Assembly: GCA_016190375.1 (NCBI GenBank)
Contig: JACPQR010000205.1
Span: 121,117-185,116, forward strand
Origin: Deltaproteobacteria bacterium
Lineage (GTDB): Bacteria; Myxococcota_A; Polyangia; JACPQR01
Length of the DNA stretch: 64,000 nt
Direction: 5' to 3'
Of this stretch, positions 33,083-41,746 are shown piece after piece (positions within the stretch are counted from its first letter, which is position 1; each line of letters begins with the position of its first letter). The translations under genes and the position numbers were made by a program. Under the pieces are notes generated by a model that searched no databases, was not told where the DNA came from, and saw only the letters and a program-made list of their open reading frames with translations.

Positions 33083-33789
33083 GAACGTATTCTCTCCAGC
33101 ACGATGGCGTCGGCCTCGCGCACGGTCTGCCGGTAGAAGCGGGCGCGCAGGCGCTGCCGGTCTTCATCGGCCAGATCTCCCGGCACTCCGGACCGGACCG
33201 CATGGAGCGAGACACCGACCGCGACCGACACGTTCAAGGACTCGACGAAGCCGCTCATCGGGATCCGGAAGCTGCCACGAGCGGCGTGACGGAGCACCGG
33301 CGCGACCCCGTCGTGCTCGTTACCGAACGCGAGCGCGACGCGTCCCCCAGCAGCCAGGCGATCACGCAGGTCGCCGAGGGCCGTGTCGCCGCCGGGCTCG
33401 GCGACGTACAGGTCGAGATCACGCGACCGGATCGCCGCCAAGCACGCGACCGGATCCCGGAAGCGGCGGACGTCGAGCCACTTGTGGGCCCCGCTCGACG
33501 CCCGGCGCGCGACAGCGAAGGGCTCATCCTTCTCGACAGCCAGGATCTCCTGGATCCCGAAAGCATCGCACGACCGCAGCACCGCTCCCCCGTTGTGCGG
33601 GTCGTGGATCCGGTCGAGGACCACCGCGACGCTTCCGGTGCGCGAGGCGAGGACCCTCTCGATGCGCTCGATCCGCGCGGCGCTGACGAACGGGCGGAGG
33701 ATCTCGACGACGGTCCCATCGGGGGCGATGAAGGGCAGGGACGTGCCGCCATCGCCCGGGAAGATCACGTCGGGGTCGGCGCGGCGCAC
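33079..33789 (-). CDS. trmH: TrmH/SpoU-family 2'-O-ribose RNA methyltransferase
   Basis: A 236-residue protein. No ATG fits; the GTG at 33789 lies four bases downstream of the predicted transcription start. The SPOUT motifs are clear: motif 1 LDRIHDPHNGGAVLRSCDAF, motif 2 VALAFGNEHDGV and motif 3 FRIPMSGFVESLNVSVA, which forms the knotted SAM site. The N-terminal extension (about 1-65) and the charged C-terminal helix match TrmH, which methylates G18 of tRNA; a related rRNA target is possible. It is divergent from the Ser/Thr kinase at 33841. Confidence 0.85.
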   Translation of the reverse strand: MRRADPDVIFPGDGGTSLPFIAPDGTVVEILRPFVSAARIERIERVLASRTGSVAVVLDRIHDPHNGGAVLRSCDAFGIQEILAVEKDEPFAVARRASSGAHKWLDVRRFRDPVACLAAIRSRDLDLYVAEPGGDTALGDLRDRLAAGGRVALAFGNEHDGVAPVLRHAARGSFRIPMSGFVESLNVSVAVGVSLHAVRSGVPGDLADEDRQRLRARFYRQTVREADAIVLERIRS

Positions 33790-33799
33790 GAGGACGGCG

Positions 33800-33827
33800 A
33801 GTATAGGGCCCGGCGGCGGCCTGGCAA
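33800..33827 (-). promoter_or_regulatory. Predicted sigma-70 promoter of trmH
   Basis: On the minus strand TTGCCA (33827-33822, five of six) is followed by a 16-base spacer and TATACT (33805-33800, five of six). The -10 ends ten bases before the GTG start, giving a leader of about four bases and no Shine-Dalgarno site. Confidence 0.6.
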
Positions 33828-33840
33828 GCCGCGTGGTGGT

Positions 33841-35307
33841 ATGCTCTGGCTCCTGGACATCGGCGTGGATCCGAAGAAGGACGTTCTGGTCTCCGGCAAG
33901 TACAAGGTCCACGACCAGCTCGGTTCGGGGGGCATGGGTGCCGTCTACTCGGCCACTCACGTCGAGGTCGGTCGCAAGGTGGCGCTCAAGTTCCTGAGGG
34001 CGGACCTGTCGAAGACCCCCGGGACCGTCGCCCGGTTCCGCCGCGAGGCTCACGCAGCGGGGAGCATCGGCCACGAGAACATCCTCGAGGTGTTCGACGT
34101 CGGCGAGACCGGCGACGGGACGCCGTTCATCGTGATGGAGCTCTTGGAGGGCGAGTCCCTCGCGAAGGTCCTGCACCGCGAGGCGCGGCTGCCCGCGTGG
34201 CGGGCCGCTCACATCTGCGCTCAGATGATGTCCGCGCTCGGAGCCGCTCACAACCGCGGCATCGTGCATCGGGATCTGAAGCCCGAGAACGTGTTCTTGA
34301 CGACGCGGGCCGGGCAGCGCGACTTCGTCAAGGTTCTCGACTTCGGCATCTCGACGGTGCTCAGCGAGTCGTCGGGCGAGACGAGGCTGACACAGACCGG
34401 CGACGTCCTCGGGACGCCACCGTACATGGCGCCAGAGCAGGCGCGAGGCGAGCCGGTGATCGACCACCGCGCGGACCTGTGGGCCAGCGGAGTCGTGCTC
34501 TTCGAGATGCTGACAGGGCGCCTTCCCTTCCCCGGCGACAACGGGCTGCAGGTGATCGGGAGGATCCTCACCGAGCCGACGCCACGGCCGAGCACCTTCA
34601 ACTCGGAGATCGGGGCGGAGATCGAGGCGATCGTGATGCGGGCGCTCGAGAAGGACAAGAACGCCCGTTTCCAGCAGGCGAGCGAGCTCTACGAGGCGCT
34701 GGTCCCTTTCCTCCTCGACGGTGCTCAGGTGCGTCCCTTCGAGCTGACCACCCAGACTCCAGTGAGCTGGGCGGTCGACACCGACGAGTCGGCGAAGACG
34801 CGCGCGCTCGGCGCGGCGGCCCGCAGGAAGCAGGCGATCCGGCAGGCGCTTCCCTACGTGCTGGTGGCGGCGCTCCTCCTCGGCGCGGGCCTCGGGACCG
34901 CGAGATGGCTCGTCTCCACACCGCCGCCACGTCCGACCCGGATCGTTCAGCCGGTGCCGGCGCCCGCTCGGCAGCCCGAGGCGGTGTCGCTCCAGATCCA
35001 CGCCATGCCTCCCGAAGCGCGGATCCTCGTCAACGGAGCGGCGCTCGAGGGAAACCCGGCGACGATGCAGCTCGCCAGGGCCGCGGTCGCGGTGAGGCTC
35101 CAGGTGCAGGCCCCAGGCTTCGTCGGGGTCGACCGCTGGATCGCGCCGGACCGCGACCGTACGCTCGAGATCGTGCTCGTGCCCGAGGCGCAGCCGCAGG
35201 ACGCGCCGGGCCGCCAGGGACCCGCAAAGCGTCCGCCGCGGAAAGGCGGCGGGCGGCCCGCCGGCGGCGACAGCGACATCTTCACTGATCTGGGTCGTTC
35301 GCGGTAA
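33841..35307 (+). CDS. Membrane-anchored Ser/Thr protein kinase with PEGA domain
   Basis: A 488-residue protein starting at the ATG at 33841. The Hanks-type kinase domain (about 20-290) has the Gly loop LGSGGMGAVY, Lys50, HRDLKPEN (Asp145), DFG (Asp167) and APEQ; the activation loop is rich in Thr. A membrane helix lies at about 337-356. The extracytoplasmic part (about 380-450) is a PEGA domain (SLQIHAMPPEARILVNGAAL), followed by a Pro/Arg/Gly tail. It heads a rightward run of envelope proteins and may regulate them or the FHA proteins of the cell. Confidence 0.9.
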   Translation: MLWLLDIGVDPKKDVLVSGKYKVHDQLGSGGMGAVYSATHVEVGRKVALKFLRADLSKTPGTVARFRREAHAAGSIGHENILEVFDVGETGDGTPFIVMELLEGESLAKVLHREARLPAWRAAHICAQMMSALGAAHNRGIVHRDLKPENVFLTTRAGQRDFVKVLDFGISTVLSESSGETRLTQTGDVLGTPPYMAPEQARGEPVIDHRADLWASGVVLFEMLTGRLPFPGDNGLQVIGRILTEPTPRPSTFNSEIGAEIEAIVMRALEKDKNARFQQASELYEALVPFLLDGAQVRPFELTTQTPVSWAVDTDESAKTRALGAAARRKQAIRQALPYVLVAALLLGAGLGTARWLVSTPPPRPTRIVQPVPAPARQPEAVSLQIHAMPPEARILVNGAALEGNPATMQLARAAVAVRLQVQAPGFVGVDRWIAPDRDRTLEIVLVPEAQPQDAPGRQGPAKRPPRKGGGRPAGGDSDIFTDLGRSR

Positions 35308-35317
35308 TAGCACTCGG

Positions 35318-36316
35318 ATGGTCGTTCGTTCGATTCTCTTCGTGGTCCTGATCGGGCTGTGCCGGACGGCGAGCGCCCAGGACGACGCGACTCGCTTCGC
35401 GCACGGTGTCGCGCTGTACCAGCGTGGCGACTTCCGCGGAGCCCTCGCCGAGTTCGAGGCCGTGTACGCCACGAGCCCGACGCCGCGCGTCGTCTACAAC
35501 CTGGCGAGGACGCTCGAGCGGCTCGGGCGCGTCGCCGAGTGCGTGGTCCGCTATGGCGAGTACCTCGACGCCGGCGCCCCCGACCTGACTCAGCCCGCCC
35601 GCGACGAGCTGATTGCCCGGGTCCGCGAGATGCGGGCCGGGCTCGCGGAGGTCACGGTGCAGGGACAACCCGGCCTGTACGTCACGGTCAACCGCATCCC
35701 AATGGGGACGATACCGACCACGCTGACGCTGGATCCGGGCAGGTACGTGATCGAGGCGGGACAAGCGCGAGAGGACGTGACCGTCGGAGCGGGGGAGCGC
35801 CGGACCGTTCTCCTGCAGGAGCCGGGCGCGGGGACGGGCGCGGGCATTGGTACGGGTGCGGGCACGGGCTCGGGCGCGGGGACGGGCGCGGGCGCGGGCT
35901 CGGGCACGGGCACGGGCACGGGCACGGGCCCGGGCCCGGGCCCGCGACCGGGAGCTGGACCCGGGACGGGCGCATGGGTGGCGCTGGGGCTGGGCGGCGC
36001 GGCGATCGTCACGGCCGTGATCACCGGCGCGCTCGCGCTCGGGAAGGCATCGGACTCCGACGACATCGCTTCCGAGCTCGAAAGGGAGACGGACCCGGAC
36101 CGGCGCGAGGCGCTCGCGCGGGAGGGGCTCGACACGAACAGCTCCGGCCGAACGCTCGCTGCCGTCACCGACATCGCGCTCCTCGCTGCCGCCGTCTCCG
36201 GGACCATCTTCGCCTACCTGCTCCTGTCGAGCGACTCGGACGAGGCCCCTGACGTCGAGACCGGGCTCCTGCCGCTCGAGGGCGGCGCCGTCCTGACCGC
36301 CCGGGCAGCCTGGTAG
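35318..36316 (+). CDS. Exported TPR/PEGA protein with Gly-Thr linker and two membrane helices
   Basis: A 332-residue protein starting at the ATG at 35318, ten bases after the kinase stop. It has a signal peptide ending at ASAQ (about residue 21). Residues 25-100 contain TPR-like helices (GVALYQRGDFRGALAEFEAV, VVYNLARTLERLGRV). Residues about 112-165 form a PEGA-like beta domain (VTVQGQPGLYVTVNRIPMGT). A Gly-Thr-Gly-Ala linker follows (about 168-215). Two hydrophobic helices (about 223-245 and 287-305) close the protein. This arrangement is common in Myxococcota next to PEGA kinases and suggests an envelope partner of the upstream kinase. Confidence 0.8.
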   Translation: MVVRSILFVVLIGLCRTASAQDDATRFAHGVALYQRGDFRGALAEFEAVYATSPTPRVVYNLARTLERLGRVAECVVRYGEYLDAGAPDLTQPARDELIARVREMRAGLAEVTVQGQPGLYVTVNRIPMGTIPTTLTLDPGRYVIEAGQAREDVTVGAGERRTVLLQEPGAGTGAGIGTGAGTGSGAGTGAGAGSGTGTGTGTGPGPGPRPGAGPGTGAWVALGLGGAAIVTAVITGALALGKASDSDDIASELERETDPDRREALAREGLDTNSSGRTLAAVTDIALLAAAVSGTIFAYLLLSSDSDEAPDVETGLLPLEGGAVLTARAAW

Positions 36317-36323
36317 ACGCGAG

Positions 36324-36773
36324 ATGCCGCCCGCGGCGATCCTGCTCCTGGTCGCGCTCGAAGGCTGCTCCTTGGCCACGACCTTCGACGACGGACCATT
36401 CCGTTCCTCGTCGGACGGCGACTCGGACTCGGACGCGGATTCGGACGCGGATTCGGACGCAGATTCCGACGGGGACGCGGACTCGGACGGGGACGCCGAC
36501 TCGGACGGCGACGCCGACTCGGACGGCGACGCCGACTCGGACGGCGACGCCGACCTGTTCGTCGAAGGCACCTGCTGCGGCCGGGTGGACGTCTGCCGCG
36601 GCCCAGACCCCGATTGCGTCGCCCTCGGCGACGGCCCCTACTACTGCACCCGATCCTGCAACCCCGACAACGACGACTGCGCGGCGCCGATGTCCTGCTA
36701 TGACTTCGGCGAGTTCGCGACGTGCATCTTCGAAGAAGACGGCTACGACTGCTACGATCCGAGGGCCGAATGA
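36324..36773 (+). CDS. Ser-Asp-repeat lipoprotein, first of a tandem pair
   Basis: A 149-residue protein. The signal peptide ends LEGC (lipobox, Cys15), followed by SLATTFDDGPF, which is shared with the next gene. Residues about 30-77 are Ser-Asp and Asp-Gly-Asp-Ala repeats. The C-terminal domain (about 80-149) has ten Cys (TCCGRVDVC, YYCTRSCNPDNDDCAAPMSC). The stop overlaps the start of its paralogue as ATGA. It is probably a surface-exposed, linker-mounted disulphide domain; function unknown. Confidence 0.78.
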   Translation: MPPAAILLLVALEGCSLATTFDDGPFRSSSDGDSDSDADSDADSDADSDGDADSDGDADSDGDADSDGDADSDGDADLFVEGTCCGRVDVCRGPDPDCVALGDGPYYCTRSCNPDNDDCAAPMSCYDFGEFATCIFEEDGYDCYDPRAE

Positions 36774-37267
36774 CCCCCGGGCTCCGCACCCTCCTGCTCA
36801 TCCTCCTCGCTCCGGCCGGTTGCTCCCTCGTCACCAGCTTCGACGACGGTCCGTTCCGGAGTCAGGATGGGCAGGACGGGGATGCCGACGTCGATTCCGA
36901 CTCGGACACCGACTCGGACGGCGACACCGACTCGGACGGCGACGTCGACTCCGACGGCGATGTCGACTCCGACTCGGACACCGACTCGGACGGCGACGTC
37001 GACTCCGACTCGGATTCCGACGGCGACGCCGACGGCTTCATCGAGGGGACCTGTTGCGGCGGCGAGGGCGACGAGTGCCGCGGGCCCGGCAACACGTGCC
37101 TCTCCTGGGGCGCCAAGTCGAACCCCTACTTCTGCTCGCGAATCTGCAACCCACAGGACGACGACTGCGCCCCGCCCATGTACTGCATCGTCTGGGACGG
37201 TCCGACCGACGGAAGGTGCACGTTCCCGACCGAGCCCTACGAATGCTACCCGCCTCCGAACCGCTGA
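36770..37267 (+). CDS. Ser-Asp-repeat lipoprotein, second of a tandem pair
   Basis: A 165-residue protein from the ATG at 36770, overlapping the stop of its paralogue. The signal peptide ends PAGC (lipobox), followed by SLVTSFDDGPFRS. The Ser-Asp/Asp-Gly repeat spans about 33-88. The Cys-rich domain (GTCCGGEGDECRGPGNTCLS, FCSRICNPQDDDCAPPMYC) is clearly homologous to the first copy but has diverged, as expected of an old tandem duplication. Its last 25 bases overlap the start of the sulfatase-like gene. Confidence 0.78.
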   Translation: MTPGLRTLLLILLAPAGCSLVTSFDDGPFRSQDGQDGDADVDSDSDTDSDGDTDSDGDVDSDGDVDSDSDTDSDGDVDSDSDSDGDADGFIEGTCCGGEGDECRGPGNTCLSWGAKSNPYFCSRICNPQDDDCAPPMYCIVWDGPTDGRCTFPTEPYECYPPPNR

Positions 37268-40221
37268 AGGATCCTCCGTCCGCGCGGCGAACGAGCCTCG
37301 GGCTCCGGATCGCGGCGACCTCCACGCGAATCGTCGCCGGCGCCGGCGCCGCGGCGATCGCGGCAGCGTGGCTGACTGTCGTCGACCGCGAGCTCCCCGG
37401 GCTCCTCGGCGCTCCCGCTTCGAGCCTCGGCTCGAACGGGTTGGCCGCGCTCGCGGCCTTGCACGGCGTCCTGGCGCTCGGAGTCTGGCTCGTTGGTGCG
37501 GCCGCCGTCCTCGTAGGGACGCTCGTCGAGACCCGATGGCGGCGTCCGCGGGCCGTGCGCTGGCTCGTGTCGGCGCTCGTCGCGTGCGCCGCCCTGTGGC
37601 CGTCGGCTCGTCTCGCGAATTCGTTGACGTCCGGGGACTGGATCCGCGAGCAACCATGGGTCCCGGAGCTCCGGGCCGGTCTCGCCGGCGCTCTGGCGAT
37701 CGGAGCGTTGCTCTTCGCCCGGATCGTCGTCGGGCTGCGGTCGATGCCGGAGGTCGGGCCGAAACGGCGCGCGTTGGAGCCGGCCGGCTGGCTCGCCCTG
37801 TCGATCCTCGCGGCAGTCGCGGACGTCCTCGTCCTTCCCGGGCTCTACCAGGCCGGTCACCTGATACTCCGCGTCGCGGCCGCCGTCCTTGCGGTGCTCG
37901 CCTTTTCACGGGGCGCGGCGGTCGCGCGCCTCGCGTTGCCCAGGGTGGCCACCGCGCTCCTCTGCGGCTCGGCCCTGGCGCTGGCGCTGGTGCCGGTGGC
38001 CTGGCCGCGCGACGCCCGGCTACGGTCGGATCTCGTCCTCACCTCACCCGTCGCGGCGGGCCTCTTGCGGGCGAGCTCCGCGGCGATGCCGCGTGGGACC
38101 CTTCGCGCCGTGCTGTCCAGGTCCCGCAGCGCCCGCGCCGTGCCGAGGGCGCCGTCTCGCGCAAACGGCGTGGTCGCGAAGAACGTCGTCCTGATTGTCG
38201 TCGACTCGCTCCGGGCCGACGCGCTGCCGCCGGCTCGCACGGAACGTTCTCTCGGCGGGCGCAGGAAGGACACGCCCTTCCTCAACCGGTGGCTGAAGGG
38301 CTTCGCTCTATTTCGCCATGCATATGCGCAGTCGGGCCGGACGCGAACCTCGATGCCGCACATGTTCCGGTCCTTGCAGCCCTTCGAGGACGCTGGGCGG
38401 AACGGCGCTCCGCTCGCGGAGCGGATGGCGGCTCTCGGGCGGACGCCCGTGGCCGTGGTTCCGCCGTACTTCCTCATGCCTCGGGACGACGAGGCACACC
38501 GGCTGATCGAGGGCTTCAAGGAGGTCGCCGTCTACCCGATGGAGCGGCAGGAGGAGGCGGTCGAGCGGGCTCGCCGGGTGCTCGAGGCCTTCCGCGGGCG
38601 GCCCGTGTTTGCGTGGATCCACCTCTACGCGGTCCACTACCCGTACTACACGGGTCCCGAGACTGGCCGCCGCCCGGCACGGACCGAGTCCGGGCAGTAC
38701 CGTCGGGCCCTTCGGTGGCTCGACCACCACTTCTCGGAGCTGATTCCGGCGATCAACGAGATCCTGCCGCCCGAGGACACGGCGATCGTCCTGGCGGCCG
38801 ATCACGGCCAGCGCGTGGGCGACGGGGGCACGGGCCACGGCTACTCGGTGCGCGAGCCCGACGTGCGCGTCCCTCTGGCGGTGCGACTGCCCGGCAAGCG
38901 AGGCCTCGTCGTCGACCGGGTCGTCGGCAACATCGACATCGTGCCGACCCTCGTGGAGCTGGCGGGTGGCGCCCCCGATCCGGAGCTGCGAGGGCGGAGC
39001 CTCGTCGGGGTGATCGAGAGCCCTCGGAGCACCGAGCGACGCAGCTATCTGGTGGCGACCGGCGACCTCGATGGCTGGGGCCTCGTGAAGGATCGAGAGA
39101 AGCTCATCTACGACCCCGAGTCGGGCGCGCTCTACCGTTACGACCTGCGGGAGGATCCGAAGGAGCGCCGAAACCTCTTCGGCCACGACCCGGATCGCGA
39201 CGCGGTCCTCCTGGCCGAGATGATCGAGCTGCACCCGGCGCTGGCGACGAGCGAGCTCCAGGATCCCGAGACCCTCGACCTGTTGACCCGCCGGCTTCGC
39301 CGCGTACGGCCGTCGGCACCACCGGGCGACATCGGTCTCCTCGTGCGCCTCGCGGCGCGCTCGACCGCGCCTGACCACGCGCGCGAGCTCGAGCGGCTGT
39401 TCCGAGAAACTCCAGATCCGGCGCTCGGGGCCGCCATCGTCAGGGAGATCCCGCAAAAGGGCCGGGCCCGGTGGGCTGGCCTGCTCAGGGAGAAGATGAA
39501 GCGACTGCAGGATCGGGACGTCGAGCGATGGGTTGCCGAGCTCGCGTCCGCCGGACCGCCGGACTTCGGCGGAGCGGGGCTCCGGCGCAGACTCGATCGT
39601 GTCGTGAACGAGCGCCCGGTGAGCTCCTGGCTTCCCTGGCTGCGGCTCCTCGCGGGCTGGCGCCCATCCGCTTCCGTTTGGGCTGCGCCCCTAGGCCGGA
39701 TGCTCGAGAGATTGGGCTCGGGTCGGACGCCACGCGACGTGCAGACGCTCGCGGCCGTCCTCGACGCCATCGCGTCATGCAGAGGCTTCAGATCGCCCCG
39801 CGCGGACGTGGATGCACTGGCGGCCGCAGTCGAGCCGTTCGTCGACGACGAGGAGGGCCAGGTCGGAGCGGCTGCCTGCCGGGCGCTGGGGACCCTGGGA
39901 GCGCGAGAGCGAGCGGGGCGGATCGAGCGGCGTCTGCTCGATCCGGCGGCGGACCCCCGCACGCGGCAAGCGGCCATCCACGCGCTCGTGAAGCTCGAGG
40001 GCGAGCAAGCGGTCGAGCTGACGACCCGCGTCGCCGATGCGGAGCAAGCGCTCGCCCTCGACGCGGTTCGAGCGCTCGGCACCCTTCGCAGCACCAGCGC
40101 GCTTCCGTTCCTGCGCCGAGTGATGGAGCACCACCCCCACCGTTACACGCGCGAGCAGGCGCGCAGGGTGATCGCCCGGATCGAGGCGCGAGGCCGGAGC
40201 GGTGGTGGAGGCAGAAACTAG
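37243..40221 (+). CDS. Multi-pass membrane sulfatase-like hydrolase with C-terminal HEAT-like repeats
   Basis: A 992-residue protein taken from the ATG at 37243, inside the 3' end of the previous gene. About six membrane helices occupy residues 20-250. The alkaline-phosphatase/sulfatase domain (about 313-600) starts NVVLIVVDSLRADALP (metal Asp321) and has AADHG (Asp520, His521). The nucleophile region reads SGRTRTSMPHM, with Thr or Ser and no Cys, so no formylglycine is expected and it resembles phosphoglycerol or phosphoethanolamine transferases. Residues about 700-990 are HEAT-like repeats (AACRALGTLGARERAGRIER, LDAVRALGTLRSTSALPFLR). The stop codon lies inside the 367-bp repeat element. 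Confidence 0.82.
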   Translation: MLPASEPLKDPPSARRTSLGLRIAATSTRIVAGAGAAAIAAAWLTVVDRELPGLLGAPASSLGSNGLAALAALHGVLALGVWLVGAAAVLVGTLVETRWRRPRAVRWLVSALVACAALWPSARLANSLTSGDWIREQPWVPELRAGLAGALAIGALLFARIVVGLRSMPEVGPKRRALEPAGWLALSILAAVADVLVLPGLYQAGHLILRVAAAVLAVLAFSRGAAVARLALPRVATALLCGSALALALVPVAWPRDARLRSDLVLTSPVAAGLLRASSAAMPRGTLRAVLSRSRSARAVPRAPSRANGVVAKNVVLIVVDSLRADALPPARTERSLGGRRKDTPFLNRWLKGFALFRHAYAQSGRTRTSMPHMFRSLQPFEDAGRNGAPLAERMAALGRTPVAVVPPYFLMPRDDEAHRLIEGFKEVAVYPMERQEEAVERARRVLEAFRGRPVFAWIHLYAVHYPYYTGPETGRRPARTESGQYRRALRWLDHHFSELIPAINEILPPEDTAIVLAADHGQRVGDGGTGHGYSVREPDVRVPLAVRLPGKRGLVVDRVVGNIDIVPTLVELAGGAPDPELRGRSLVGVIESPRSTERRSYLVATGDLDGWGLVKDREKLIYDPESGALYRYDLREDPKERRNLFGHDPDRDAVLLAEMIELHPALATSELQDPETLDLLTRRLRRVRPSAPPGDIGLLVRLAARSTAPDHARELERLFRETPDPALGAAIVREIPQKGRARWAGLLREKMKRLQDRDVERWVAELASAGPPDFGGAGLRRRLDRVVNERPVSSWLPWLRLLAGWRPSASVWAAPLGRMLERLGSGRTPRDVQTLAAVLDAIASCRGFRSPRADVDALAAAVEPFVDDEEGQVGAAACRALGTLGARERAGRIERRLLDPAADPRTRQAAIHALVKLEGEQAVELTTRVADAEQALALDAVRALGTLRSTSALPFLRRVMEHHPHRYTREQARRVIARIEARGRSGGGGRN

Positions 40222-40584
40222 TGCCTGTCGGCGAAGGTCCGGCCAGGGATTGGGTCGAGGCAAATGCGGGACACGACGGCGGATAACAGGCAACAGGCAA
40301 CGGGCAACAGGCGGCCGGCAACCGGGAAGCGGCAGCGAGCTCGAGTTGAACGAGGTCGAGCGCAACCGCCAGTGCGAAGCGGCCCTCGTCGGGCGGCGGC
40401 GGCGCACGTTCGGAACACTTCCAGTTCGACGGCTTCAAGCGCCGAAGACCGCACTTCGCGATCTGATCCGGCGGTTCCGCGTTGCCATTGCCTGTTGCCT
40501 GTTGCCTGTTCGTCCGGAGGAGCGGCCGCCAGCTGGGCACCACCGGCCCCAACCTCTGGCCGGACCTATGCCGCGCGGCACTAG
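40218..40584. mobile_element. MITE-like element with long imperfect terminal inverted repeats
   Basis: The ends are CTAGTGCC and GGCACTAG. The outer 37 bases of the two arms match at 30 positions, including GGTCCGGCCAG followed by TTGGG. After 30-37 diverged bases both arms carry the same heptamer array: AACAGGC four times at 40285-40312, and GCCTGTT three times at 40490-40510 (the same heptamer inverted). The 168-base centre has no convincing gene. The stop codon (TAG) of the sulfatase gene lies in the left CTAG, and the stop of the BNR gene in the right CTAG. It fills the only gap over 300 bases in the window. No transposase is encoded. Confidence 0.75.
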
Positions 40585-41570
40585 CCGCCCTGGACAGCCG
40601 GTGCCGCGAGGGCGGGTCGAACGTCGGTCCACGATCTCCCGCCGTCGTTCGTGTGGTGGATGTCGCCGTTGCCTCCGAGGGCCCAGCCCTTCTGCGCGTC
40701 CCAGAACGTCGGCGGGCCCATGGCTCGCATCCTCAGAGTCCAGGAGTTCCCGCCGTCCTCGGTCGCGCGGAGCTCACGGTCGCTGTAGAGCCAGCCGTGC
40801 GTCCCGTCCACGAACTGCATCGAGGTGAAGACCGAGCGCGATCCGACGTCGTGGTCGAACCAGGTCTCGCCCGCGTCGAAGCTCTGGTGAACGCGGTTAC
40901 CGACCAGGACCCAGACGTGACGGTCGTCCGAGCATGCGACCGCGATGCTCGACTCGAGCTCTTTCTTGAGCGTGAACCTGCGGCCGCCGTCGGTCGACTG
41001 GTGAACGCCCCGGTCGTCGATCGCCCAGCCGATCGCCTCCGAGGAGAAGCAGTGGTCCTGAACGCTCGCAGGCTGCTGGAACCTCGGCTCCCACCGCAGC
41101 GCCTTCGATGCCGTCACGAGCAGCGTCGGGCCGGCGTCGTCGCGTGCGTTGGTCGGCGTTCCGACCATGAAGCCGTGCGAGCCGACGAAGCGCAGCTTCG
41201 ACATCTCGAAGGGCAGCCGTGACTTGTTCCAGCTTCGTCCCCCGTTCGTCGTCCTGAAGAAAGCGCCGCTCCCGCTGATCATGCCGAGCTGCCCACCCGG
41301 CATCATCGAGATCCCCTCGAGGGTCTCGCGGCGGAAGGTGTACAGGATGCGCCACGTTGCGCCGCCGTCCTCGGTTCTGACGACGTTCGCCTGCTCCTGG
41401 CCGATCAGCTCCGCGAGCCCGAGGCCCTTGGTCTCGTCCTGAAAGGAAGCCGCGAAGATGCGACCGAGGGCCTCGGGTGGCCGGGCGGGCTGGGCGAGGG
41501 CGAACGAGAGAAGGCCGAGCAAGATCGCGACGGAAAGGAGCGCTGCGGCGGCGACTGCACGGTGCGTCAT
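40581..41570 (-). CDS. Exported BNR/Ycf48-like beta-propeller protein
   Basis: A 329-residue protein. The ATG at 41570 follows GAGGAGAG. It has a signal peptide (about 1-26). Six to seven blades each carry an Asp-box or BNR motif: RTEDGGATW, RTTNGGRSW, QSTDGGRRF, QSFDAGETW, ATEDGGNSW, HTNDGGRSW. The layout resembles Ycf48/HCF136 propellers, which assist photosystem II assembly in phototrophs; outside phototrophs such proteins are of unknown role. The TAG stop is supplied by the end of the adjacent repeat element. Confidence 0.83.
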   Translation of the reverse strand: MTHRAVAAAALLSVAILLGLLSFALAQPARPPEALGRIFAASFQDETKGLGLAELIGQEQANVVRTEDGGATWRILYTFRRETLEGISMMPGGQLGMISGSGAFFRTTNGGRSWNKSRLPFEMSKLRFVGSHGFMVGTPTNARDDAGPTLLVTASKALRWEPRFQQPASVQDHCFSSEAIGWAIDDRGVHQSTDGGRRFTLKKELESSIAVACSDDRHVWVLVGNRVHQSFDAGETWFDHDVGSRSVFTSMQFVDGTHGWLYSDRELRATEDGGNSWTLRMRAMGPPTFWDAQKGWALGGNGDIHHTNDGGRSWTDVRPALAAPAVQGG

Positions 41571-41746
41571 TGGTGGTGCTCTCCTCGGGGGGGCGGGCCA
41601 AGTGCGTTCGACGTGCCCATTGCTAGCAGATTCATGCGGACGATGGAACGTCGACCCCAGGGATGTGACCGTCGACCGGCCGGCGCAAGGGCCGCCCTTC
41701 GAACTTGCGTCCGGGCGCCGGACCGTTCATCCTGCGCCACCCGGTC

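Noticed and set aside
33790..35472. Long N-terminal extension of trmH to 35472
   Set aside because: The extension is antisense to the Ser/Thr kinase; TrmH begins near the GTG at 33789 downstream of a good promoter.
36700..37242. N-terminal extension of the sulfatase frame
   Set aside because: This part lies under the Ser-Asp lipoprotein genes and has no domain.
36867..39374. An 835-codon frame overlapping the second Ser-Asp lipoprotein and the sulfatase gene
   Set aside because: Shadow of Ser-Asp repeats and of the sulfatase domain in another frame; low complexity.
41705..41746. TTG start of hflX
   Set aside because: The ATG at 41747 gives a normal HflX N-terminus; neither start has a strong ribosome binding site.
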